From: Bacillota bacterium
GTDB lineage: Bacteria > Bacillota > Bacilli > Alicyclobacillales > SLC66
Length of the DNA stretch: 5,836 nucleotides
Assembly: GCA_021797415.1 (NCBI GenBank)
Contig: JAJZZT010000141.1
Coordinates: forward strand, 1 to 5,836
Direction of reading: 5' to 3'
A program made the translations under genes and the position numbers. Position 1 is the first letter of the stretch, and each line of letters begins with the position of its first letter. The notes beneath the pieces were generated by a model. The model did not search any database. It had not been told where the DNA came from and worked only from the letters and a program-made list of their open reading frames with translations. Positions 1 through 4,727 of this stretch are shown piece after piece.

Positions 1-2
1 AG

Positions 3-308
3 ACGACGGACACGATTGAAGTGGCGCAGATGGCCCGCAAGTGCGGGGCGACGGTGATTACATTGACGCAGTACGGCAAGAATCCGCTGCGCGATCTGGC
101 CGATATCGCGCTTTTTGTCTCGGCGGATGAATCTGTCATACGGCCCGCCGCCATGACGTCGCGGCTAACGTCGCTGTTCGTGATGGATGTCGTCTTCACG
201 GCTGTCGCCAGCCGCAAGTTTTCAGAGAGTCTCGAACTTCTCAACGCCACGCGGGAAGCGGCGGCAATGCACCGGCAGTCAACCGGAACTGATGATCATA
301 AGGAGTGA
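3..308 (+). CDS. MurR/RpiR-family transcriptional regulator, C-terminal SIS domain (5' partial)
   Basis: The frame is open from the left edge to a TGA at 306-308, giving the last 101 residues of a protein whose N-terminus (expected helix-turn-helix) lies outside the window. Seen: the second half of a SIS sugar-phosphate-binding fold, with the typical RpiR pattern DTIEVAQMARKCGATVITLT, then a conserved 'PLRDLADIAL' stretch and a 'SRLTSLFVMDVVF' helix. Family knowledge: these regulators bind phosphosugars through SIS and control sugar or amino-sugar operons; MurR senses MurNAc-6-phosphate. Inference: the downstream AmiE homologue favours a MurR-like role in cell-wall recycling, but the ligand cannot be read from this fragment. 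An internal GTG at 21 is not a real start, because the SIS homology continues upstream of it. The stop is followed within 3 bases by the next gene's ATG, so the genes are very probably co-transcribed. Confidence 0.85.
   Translation, partial: TTDTIEVAQMARKCGATVITLTQYGKNPLRDLADIALFVSADESVIRPAAMTSRLTSLFVMDVVFTAVASRKFSESLELLNATREAAAMHRQSTGTDDHKE
300..305 (+). promoter_or_regulatory. Ribosome binding site deciding the start of the class A-like hydrolase
   Basis: AAGGAG sits inside the last codons of the upstream regulator gene, 5 bases before ATG 311. The alternative in-frame GTG at 305 overlaps this site and so could not use it, which makes ATG 311 the better start. The location implies translational coupling with the regulator. 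Confidence 0.7.
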
Positions 309-310
309 GC

Positions 311-1126
311 ATGGTGGATCTGACTGTGATCGGGAAGGAAATCATGGGCTTTTGTGAAGAAGGCGGCGGAACCTGGGGTGTGGTGGTGGAACACGCCGAG
401 AGCGGCGAGCGCTTCGTGTGGCAGCCCGACAGGCTGTTCCAGGCGGCCAGTGTGATCAAATTGCCTGTATTGAGCGCCGTTTTTCACGAACAGGCGAAAG
501 GGACGCTTCATCTCCATGAAATGGTCGAGTTGCGACTGGAAGATCAGGTGAACGGTTCCGGCGTCCTGAAGTTGTTCACGCCGGGCATCGCGTTGCCCAT
601 CCTTGATCTGGCGACGCTGATGATCACCGTGAGTGACAACACGGCCACCAACCTGCTGATTGACCGCATGGGCATCGAGACCATCAACGCCCACATGCGC
701 GACGACGGACTCAGGTCCAGCGTGCTGCGCAATCCTTTGCAGCGCGCAGCGGGCGGCTTCAATGGGCGCAACGAGATCACGGCGGAAGACATCGCCCTGT
801 GGTTGCGCAAGGTGGTGGACGGCACGCTCGTGTCCCATATTGCGTCGCGCCGGATGATCGACATCCTGAAGGCGCAACAGTATCAGAACAAGATCCCCGG
901 CATTCTTCCCGACCCGGAGAACGGTCCCGCCGGCATGTTGCCCCTGTGGCAGTTTGCGAACAAGACGGGCATGGTGAAGAACATAGAGCACGACGCCGGA
1001 ATCCTTTATCTGCGGGGAGCGACGTTTCTCGTCGTGACACTCGCGCATCAATCGTCCGGAGCGATCCCGGCCATGCAAAAGATCGGCCGATCCATCTATG
1101 ACGGCTGGTATGGCCTGCGTCCATAG
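311..1126 (+). CDS. Class A beta-lactamase-related serine hydrolase (cytoplasmic, probable muropeptide or ester hydrolase)
   Basis: The product is 271 residues of the penicillin-recognising serine enzyme fold (beta-lactamase2 type). Seen: the nucleophile motif SVIK at 47-50, SDN at 108-110 in 'TVSDNTATNLLI', and KTG at 218-220. The Glu-containing omega-loop motif (ExxLN) of true class A beta-lactamases is absent; the matching region reads 'GGFNGRNEITAEDIALWL'. No signal peptide is visible: the N-terminus MVDLTVIGKEIMGF is polar and lacks a hydrophobic stretch after a charged start. Known: relatives without the Glu base are usually not antibiotic-resistance enzymes. Inference: given the MurR-like gene before it (stop and start 3 bases apart) and amiE 32 bases after it, it probably processes a cell-wall-derived peptide or sugar ester in the cytoplasm. 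The substrate is unknown. An upstream in-frame GTG at 305 is the less likely start. Confidence 0.85.
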   Translation: MVDLTVIGKEIMGFCEEGGGTWGVVVEHAESGERFVWQPDRLFQAASVIKLPVLSAVFHEQAKGTLHLHEMVELRLEDQVNGSGVLKLFTPGIALPILDLATLMITVSDNTATNLLIDRMGIETINAHMRDDGLRSSVLRNPLQRAAGGFNGRNEITAEDIALWLRKVVDGTLVSHIASRRMIDILKAQQYQNKIPGILPDPENGPAGMLPLWQFANKTGMVKNIEHDAGILYLRGATFLVVTLAHQSSGAIPAMQKIGRSIYDGWYGLRP

Positions 1127-1143
1127 GCCAACAGAGCATCTGT
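1111..1143 (+). other. Two adjacent small hairpins spanning the stop codon
   Basis: TGGCCT at 1111-1116 pairs perfectly with AGGCCA at 1125-1130 and encloses most of the TAG stop (1124-1126) in its 8-base loop. Directly after it, ACAGA (1131-1135) pairs with TCTGT (1139-1143) across a 3-base loop. There is no T-run, so this is not a standard terminator. It might modulate translation or mRNA processing between the two hydrolase genes, or be chance, as the stems are short. Confidence 0.3.
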
Positions 1144-1158
1144 CCGAGCGGGGGATGA

Positions 1159-2310
1159 ATGATGGTGTGGCAATTGAACAATGACGAGGCGCAGAGCGCG
1201 GGCTTTGATCCGGCTCGCCTGCAGCGTGCGGCCGACATGATCGAGTCGGCGGTCGCGCAAAAGATGGTGCCGGGGGCTGTCGCGCTGGTCGGGCGACGCG
1301 AACGGACCGTGCTTGAACTCGCGGCCGGCCTGGCCGTCGACCGGCCGGACTGGCAGCTTCCGATGCGGCTGGATACGGTGTTTGATCTCGCATCGTTGAC
1401 GAAGGTGTGCGCCACCCTGCCGGCGGTGCTCGCGCTGCTTGATCGCGGGCAGATCCTTCTGACCGATCCGGTGGCGGCGTTTATTCCGCAGTACGGTGAC
1501 GGCCTCAAGCGAAAGGTGACCGTTCGCCACCTGCTCACTCACTCGTCCGGCCTGCCCGCAGGCGAGTTGCTTTATCAGCAGCCGACGCGGGAGGCGGCCA
1601 GGCTGCGCCTGCTGGAGGTGCCGCTGGAACGGGCGCCGGGCGAGCGGGTGGTGTACAGCGATATCGGCTTCATGCTGCTCGGCGAGATTATCGAGCGCGT
1701 AACCGGGATGTCCTTGCAAGAATATGTCGGCGATACGGTGTTCAAGCCGCTCGGTATGCGGACGGCCCGCTACTCGCCGCTTCAGCCGCAGGGAGAAGCG
1801 TTCCCCGTGGAACGGCGCGGCGTTGCGCCGGGAGAAAGGGTGGACGCGCCAGTTTACGCGGCCACCGAGTGGATGAAGGATACGGGCAGGCTGACCTATG
1901 GCGCGGTGCATGACGAAAACGCCTATGCGCTGGGCGGAGTCGCGGGGCACGCGGGCATGTTCGCGGCGGCGCGCGATGTCGCGCTGTACGCGCGGATGTG
2001 GGCCACGGGCGGCGGCGCCTTGTTTGCGCCGGCGACCGTCCGCGCAGCCATCCGGCGGCAGACGGAGCGGCAGGATGGCGTGCGGGGGCTCGGATGGTGC
2101 CTGCGCGGCGATTCCTATGATCACATGGGAGATCTTTGGTCGGACGGCGGATTCGGCCACACGGGCTTCACCGGCACGTCCATCGCGATTGATCCGGAGA
2201 GCGGATTGTGGTTTGTCCTGCTGACCAATCGCGTGCACTACGGGCGGCAGAACGATCCCGGGCGGCTGCGACGACTGACGCACAACGCCGTTGCCGCCGC
2301 CTTGCGTTAG
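1159..2310 (+). CDS. amiE: AmiE-like N-acetylmuramyl-L-alanine amidase (class C beta-lactamase family serine hydrolase)
   Basis: The product is 383 residues with the serine hydrolase motifs in order: SLTK at 79-82 (nucleophile Ser79), YSD at 166-168 in place of YxN, and HTG at 334-336 in 'GHTGFTGTS'. The stretch around 251-266 (HDENAYALGGVAGHAG) and the 'LLTNRVH' near the C-terminus are hallmarks of the B. subtilis AmiE (YbbE) group. Known: AmiE cleaves the lactyl-ether-linked stem peptide from MurNAc-peptides, releasing MurNAc for recycling, and in B. subtilis it is secreted. Here the N-terminus (MMVWQLNNDEAQSAGFDPAR) shows no signal peptide, so the enzyme is probably cytoplasmic, which would require imported muropeptides. 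Tandem ATGs at 1159 and 1162 follow a G-rich weak Shine-Dalgarno (about 1150-1154); 1162 has the more usual spacing, so the true start may be one codon later. Confidence 0.85.
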   Translation: MMVWQLNNDEAQSAGFDPARLQRAADMIESAVAQKMVPGAVALVGRRERTVLELAAGLAVDRPDWQLPMRLDTVFDLASLTKVCATLPAVLALLDRGQILLTDPVAAFIPQYGDGLKRKVTVRHLLTHSSGLPAGELLYQQPTREAARLRLLEVPLERAPGERVVYSDIGFMLLGEIIERVTGMSLQEYVGDTVFKPLGMRTARYSPLQPQGEAFPVERRGVAPGERVDAPVYAATEWMKDTGRLTYGAVHDENAYALGGVAGHAGMFAAARDVALYARMWATGGGALFAPATVRAAIRRQTERQDGVRGLGWCLRGDSYDHMGDLWSDGGFGHTGFTGTSIAIDPESGLWFVLLTNRVHYGRQNDPGRLRRLTHNAVAAALR

Positions 2311-2320
2311 CGGCGGCAAC
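2290..2320. terminator. Perfect 11-bp hairpin at the convergent junction; possible bidirectional terminator
   Basis: GTTGCCGCCGC (2290-2300) is exactly complementary to GCGGCGGCAAC (2310-2320), with a 9-base loop. The left arm lies in the last codons of amiE and the right arm starts on its final stop base. The aminotransferase gene on the other strand stops at 2323, so both transcripts end into this structure. The stem is very GC-rich and strong, but neither side has a T-tract, so intrinsic termination would be atypical; blocking of transcript ends or of exonucleases is the alternative. Confidence 0.55.
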
Positions 2321-2322
2321 AG

Positions 2323-3498
2323 TCACGATAAAATTGCTCCATCGCGCAGCGCCGCCGCGATGGAGTGCGCGGCTTCCTCCAGGATGTCCGGCGGCTGCAC
2401 CAGCGCGAAGCGGACAAAACCTTCGCCCAGTGCGCCAAAACCCGATCCCGGAACGCAACCCACTCCCGCCTCGTCGAGCAGGCGCAGGGCGAACTCCCGC
2501 GAGGATGCGTTCCCGGGGAGCCCGGCCCACACGAACATGGTCGCCTGCGGCGGCGCGACGGACCAACCGGCATTGTGCAGCGGCGCGAGAAAAGCGTCGC
2601 GGCGGCGGCGGTATTCGTCGCGCAGGGATGAGATGAAGGCGTCCCCTTCCTCCAGCGCGACGGCCGCCGCCGCCTGGACCGGGAGAAACACGCCGTAATC
2701 CATGTTCGATTTGAGCGTTCTCAGCGCCTGCAGGGCGCTGCTGTTGCCGACTGCAAAAGCGACGCGTGCGCCGGCAAAATTGAACATCTTGGAGAGGGAG
2801 TGCAATTCGATCCCCACGTCCTTGCCCCCCGGAATTTGCAGCAACGACGGAGCGGTCGGCCCGTCCATCACCAATTCGGCATACGCCGCGTCGTGCACCA
2901 GCAGGAAGCCGTACGTCCGCGCGAGTTGCACAGCCTGTTCCAGAACGCCGCGGGGAGCGGTGGCTCCCGTCGGGTTGTTCGGGTAATTCAGGATCATGAT
3001 CTTTGTCCGCCGGTAAACATCTGGCGGCAGGGAGGAAAAGTCCGGCAGATAATGATTTTCCGCCCGCAGGGGAAGCGCGTGCAGCGTCGCCCCCGCCAAG
3101 TGCGCCGCCGCGACATAGATTGGATATCCAGGATCGGGCGCGATGACCGTATCGCCGGGATCGGCCATGGCCAGGGGCAAATGGCTCAGCCCGTCCTGCG
3201 CGCCGATCAAGACGAGCAACTCGGCATCCGGATCGACGTTTACGCGAAACCGGCGCGCCATGTATGCGCAAGCCGCCTGCCGCAGGCGGCGGGTGCCGTC
3301 CGTACCAGGGTAGCGGAAGGCTTCCGGATAGTGGATCGCCTCCGCAAGCGCGCGCAATACGGCTGGCGGCGGCGGTTGGTCCGGTGTGCCGATGCCAAGA
3401 TCGACCACGCGGCGCCCGGCGGCGCGCAGCATATCCTTGTGCTGGGCGAGTTCAAAAAAGACGGCTGAAGCGATCATTTTCATGCGCTGGGATGTCAA
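2323..3498 (-). CDS. PLP-dependent class I/II aminotransferase, LL-diaminopimelate aminotransferase-like
   Basis: The product is 391 residues, the usual length of fold-type I aminotransferases. Seen: 'LGIGTPDQPPP' at 34-44, 'YPGTDGTRRLRQA' near 63-75, 'PDPGYPIY' at 121-128, 'NYPNNPTG' at 171-178, Asp203 and Tyr206 in 'HDAAY' for the cofactor ring, the Schiff-base Lys237 in 'HSLSKMFNFAGAR', phosphate-binding Arg245, and substrate-carboxylate Arg363 in 'FVRFAL'. All catalytic residues are present. Known: this sequence type includes DapL, which makes LL-diaminopimelate, but related enzymes act on aspartate, N-acetyl-diaminopimelate or methionine-type keto acids, so the substrate is not fixed. 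The start is taken as TTG at 3498 because AGGAGG lies 9 bases upstream and the protein then begins MTSQRMKMIASAVFFEL, as relatives do. The longer frame to 3609 adds 37 residues without family resemblance. The gene stands alone, convergent with amiE and divergent from folB. Confidence 0.88.
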   Translation of the reverse strand: MTSQRMKMIASAVFFELAQHKDMLRAAGRRVVDLGIGTPDQPPPPAVLRALAEAIHYPEAFRYPGTDGTRRLRQAACAYMARRFRVNVDPDAELLVLIGAQDGLSHLPLAMADPGDTVIAPDPGYPIYVAAAHLAGATLHALPLRAENHYLPDFSSLPPDVYRRTKIMILNYPNNPTGATAPRGVLEQAVQLARTYGFLLVHDAAYAELVMDGPTAPSLLQIPGGKDVGIELHSLSKMFNFAGARVAFAVGNSSALQALRTLKSNMDYGVFLPVQAAAAVALEEGDAFISSLRDEYRRRRDAFLAPLHNAGWSVAPPQATMFVWAGLPGNASSREFALRLLDEAGVGCVPGSGFGALGEGFVRFALVQPPDILEEAAHSIAAALRDGAILS

Positions 3499-3507
3499 GG
3501 GATAAAC

Positions 3508-3513
3508 CCTCCT
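3508..3513 (-). promoter_or_regulatory. Ribosome binding site of the aminotransferase, supporting a TTG start
   Basis: On the minus strand AGGAGG occupies this position, followed by 9 bases and then TTG at 3498. No ATG or GTG is as well placed: the in-frame ATG of 'MSPQRR' lies upstream of this site and the site would fall inside its coding sequence. Confidence 0.75.
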
Positions 3514-3517
3514 CTGT

Positions 3518-3529
3518 GGGGACATGTGG
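3518..3529 (-). promoter_or_regulatory. Shared leader motif CCACATGTCCCC, copy before the aminotransferase
   Basis: Read on the minus strand, the 12-base motif ends 4 bases before the AGGAGG of the aminotransferase. The identical 12-mer occurs at 4036-4047 on the plus strand, again ending 4 bases before a Shine-Dalgarno. Its core ACATGT is palindromic. It could be a protein operator, an mRNA leader element or a leftover of a duplicated leader. Confidence 0.45.
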
Positions 3530-3578
3530 TAACCCAATCCCCTGCGTGGCGCCGGGAATCCTGCAAGTGTTTGCGCAG

Positions 3579-3608
3579 ATCGGTCAGCGCGTGGGAGGGT
3601 ATCGGTCA
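3579..3608 (+). repeat. Direct repeat ATCGGTCA flanking the folB ribosome binding site
   Basis: ATCGGTCA occurs at 3579-3586 and again at 3601-3608, start to start 22 bp, about two helical turns. The second copy touches the folB ATG and the likely Shine-Dalgarno GGGAGGG (3593-3599) lies between them. A third copy is at 4024-4031, in the leader of the next gene. No convincing -10/-35 pair was found in the 110-base divergent spacer (3499-3608) on either strand. Confidence 0.4.
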
Positions 3609-3992
3609 ATGGACACCATATTCATGGATGGATTGACTTTTTATGGGTATCATGGCGTATTTCCCGAGGAGACGCAACTTGGGCAGCGGTTTGTCGTTTC
3701 TCTCAGGATGATGTGCGATACGGCAAGAGCAAGCCGGTCGGACGACTTGCAAGATACGGTCGACTACGGGAAAGTGTATAATATCGTTGAGCAGATTGTA
3801 CAGGGGGAACCGTATCGTCTGGTGGAGACGGTTGCCGAACGGATAGCGGAGCGCGTGCTCGACGCGCATCCATCCGTTTCGTCGGTGTCCGTGCGGCTGG
3901 AAAAGCCGCAGGCTCCTGTTCACGGAGTGTTTGCATCCGTGGGAGTGGAGATTGAACGGAACCGCGGGAAGGATTCCAAAACCGGTTCATAG
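3609..3992 (+). CDS. folB: Dihydroneopterin aldolase
   Basis: The product is 127 residues, the normal FolB length. It converts 7,8-dihydroneopterin to 6-hydroxymethyl-7,8-dihydropterin and glycolaldehyde in folate biosynthesis, as a cytoplasmic oligomer. Seen: the N-terminal 'GLTFYGYHGVFPEE' (8-21), 'TVDYGKVY' with Tyr53, 'RLVETVAERIAERVL' with Glu73 for pterin binding, and 'LEKPQAPV' with the catalytic Lys99; these correspond to the known active-site residues of the Staphylococcus aureus enzyme. ATG 3609 is chosen because GGGAGGG lies 9 bases upstream and the protein then starts right at the family N-terminus; the longer open frame back to 3264 is antisense to the aminotransferase and unrelated. 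Odd point: folP and folK, its usual neighbours, are not beside it. A small membrane protein and a thioesterase follow on the same strand. Confidence 0.93.
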   Translation: MDTIFMDGLTFYGYHGVFPEETQLGQRFVVSLRMMCDTARASRSDDLQDTVDYGKVYNIVEQIVQGEPYRLVETVAERIAERVLDAHPSVSSVSVRLEKPQAPVHGVFASVGVEIERNRGKDSKTGS

Positions 3993-3999
3993 GCGGATG

Positions 4000-4018
4000 G
4001 CACGTCGGACGGACGTGC
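4000..4018 (+). other. Small perfect hairpin after folB
   Basis: GCACGTC (4000-4006) pairs with GACGTGC (4012-4018) across a 5-base loop, starting 8 bases after the folB stop. No T-run follows, so intrinsic termination is not well supported. It may reduce read-through into the small downstream gene or protect the folB 3' end. Confidence 0.35.
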
Positions 4019-4023
4019 GCCGG

Positions 4024-4031
4024 ATCGGTCA
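4024..4031 (+). repeat. Third copy of ATCGGTCA, upstream of the small membrane protein gene
   Basis: The octamer seen twice before folB recurs here, 4 bases upstream of the CCACATGTCCCC motif. A further copy on the opposite strand (TGACCGAT at 1460-1467) falls inside the amiE coding sequence, so chance occurrence cannot be excluded. Confidence 0.3.
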
Positions 4032-4035
4032 AATG

Positions 4036-4047
4036 CCACATGTCCCC
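4036..4047 (+). promoter_or_regulatory. Shared leader motif CCACATGTCCCC, copy before the small membrane protein gene
   Basis: This copy is identical over 12 bases to the minus-strand motif at 3518-3529 and, like it, ends 4 bases before an AGGAG Shine-Dalgarno. The two copies form an inverted repeat bracketing folB. Function is unknown. Confidence 0.45.
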
Positions 4048-4065
4048 TTGAAGGAGAGATGGTTG

Positions 4066-4182
4066 ATGCGCCGTGCCATGTGGATCACCATGCTGCTGCT
4101 GACATTCGTGGTGGCTTGGTACACATTTCACTCGCGCGTGTGGACGAACCTGTCGGTTCTTCCGGCGCTGTGGGTGTATTGA
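4066..4182 (+). CDS. Small single-pass membrane protein, 38 residues, unknown function
   Basis: I do not recognise this protein. It begins MRRAMW, then has a hydrophobic stretch at about 5-19 (MWITMLLLTFVVAWY) that should form one membrane helix, with a short aromatic tail ending LPALWVY. The positive MRR end suggests the N-terminus is inside. Support for its being real: a strong AAGGAGAG at 4051-4058, with AGGAG 9 bases from ATG 4066, and GC-rich third positions (30 of 38 codons by hand count) against about half (21 of 45) in the overlapping frame that would extend the thioesterase. Its stop is 11 bases before the thioesterase start, so the two are probably co-transcribed and may be translationally linked. 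Confidence 0.6.
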   Translation: MRRAMWITMLLLTFVVAWYTFHSRVWTNLSVLPALWVY

Positions 4183-4193
4183 GGGGTTGTCCG

Positions 4194-4694
4194 ATGAAGG
4201 AAAGAAAAGTGTCCGAGTCCCGGACCACGATGACGGATCTCGTTCTTCCTCCCGACACCAACACGTACGGGAGCATGTTTGGCGGCAAGGTCATGGCGTA
4301 TGTCGACAAGATTGCCAGCATCACCGCCATGCGCCATTGCCGCATGCCCGTGGTAACGGCTTCCACCGACAGTTTTGATTTTCTTGCGCCGATTCGCGCG
4401 GGAGAGGCCATCCGTCTTGAGGCGTTTGTCACCTGGACGCACAAAACTTCGATGGAGATCTTTTGCCGCATCGAATCGGAAGACCTGCTTTCCGGAGAGC
4501 TTCGCCTCACCGGAACGTCCTATTTGACGTTCGTGGCTTTGGATGAACAGGGCAGGCCTGCTGAGGTTCCCCCCGTTTCGCCGGAAACCGACGAGGAGGC
4601 GTGGCATCATCAGACCGCGCCCGCGCGACGGGAGATGAGGTTGGCGCGCCGCCGCGAACGCATGAAAGCGACACTGGAGCGCAGCATGTCGTGA
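4194..4694 (+). CDS. ykhA: YkhA-type hotdog-fold acyl-CoA thioesterase
   Basis: The product is 166 residues of the cytosolic acyl-CoA hydrolase family (B. subtilis YkhA, E. coli YciA, mammalian ACOT7 single hotdog). It hydrolyses acyl-CoA to free acid and CoA. Seen: 'LVLPPDTNTYGSMFGGKVM' at 16-34 with the conserved Asn23 and Gly-rich segment, the probable catalytic Asp38 in 'YVDKIASITAM', 'VTASTDSFDFLAPIRAGE' at 54-71, 'WTHKTSMEIF' at 81-90, and a basic tail 'TAPARREMRLARRRER' also typical of YkhA. ATG 4194 is preceded by GAGGGG (4181-4186) at 7 bases and matches the family N-terminus (MKERKVSESRTTMTDL). The same frame is open back to ATG 4059, but that codon abuts its Shine-Dalgarno and the extension would overlap the small membrane gene in poor codon use. 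Chain-length preference cannot be told. Confidence 0.9.
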   Translation: MKERKVSESRTTMTDLVLPPDTNTYGSMFGGKVMAYVDKIASITAMRHCRMPVVTASTDSFDFLAPIRAGEAIRLEAFVTWTHKTSMEIFCRIESEDLLSGELRLTGTSYLTFVALDEQGRPAEVPPVSPETDEEAWHHQTAPARREMRLARRRERMKATLERSMS

Positions 4695-4727
4695 CACGCA
4701 CGGCTTGCCTGACAGGGGAGTGGCCGT

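Noticed and set aside
296..1393. 365-codon minus-strand frame opposite the class A-like hydrolase
   Set aside because: Arg/Ala/Pro-rich antisense shadow with no recognisable family; the plus-strand motifs SVIK, SDN and KTG settle the coding strand.
1096..2319. 407-codon open frame on the minus strand opposite amiE
   Set aside because: It is antisense to a clearly homologous gene, has low-complexity Arg/His/Gln-rich composition and no domain motifs; long shadow frames are expected in GC-rich DNA.
3264..3608. N-terminal extension of the folB frame
   Set aside because: It is antisense to the aminotransferase and Arg/Gly-rich, while a strong ribosome site and family homology both point to ATG 3609.
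3634..3662. TTGACT resembling a -35 box near the folB 5' end
   Set aside because: It is within folB coding sequence and the hexamer at 17 bases (CGTATT) is a poor -10.
3777..3782. Perfect TATAAT resembling a -10 promoter box
   Set aside because: It lies inside folB encoding part of the conserved VYNI segment and has no -35-like hexamer at 16-18 bases; TTGCAA is 24 bases away.
4059..4193. N-terminal extension of the thioesterase from ATG 4059
   Set aside because: The Shine-Dalgarno abuts this ATG with no spacing, third positions are only about half G or C, and family homology begins at 4194.
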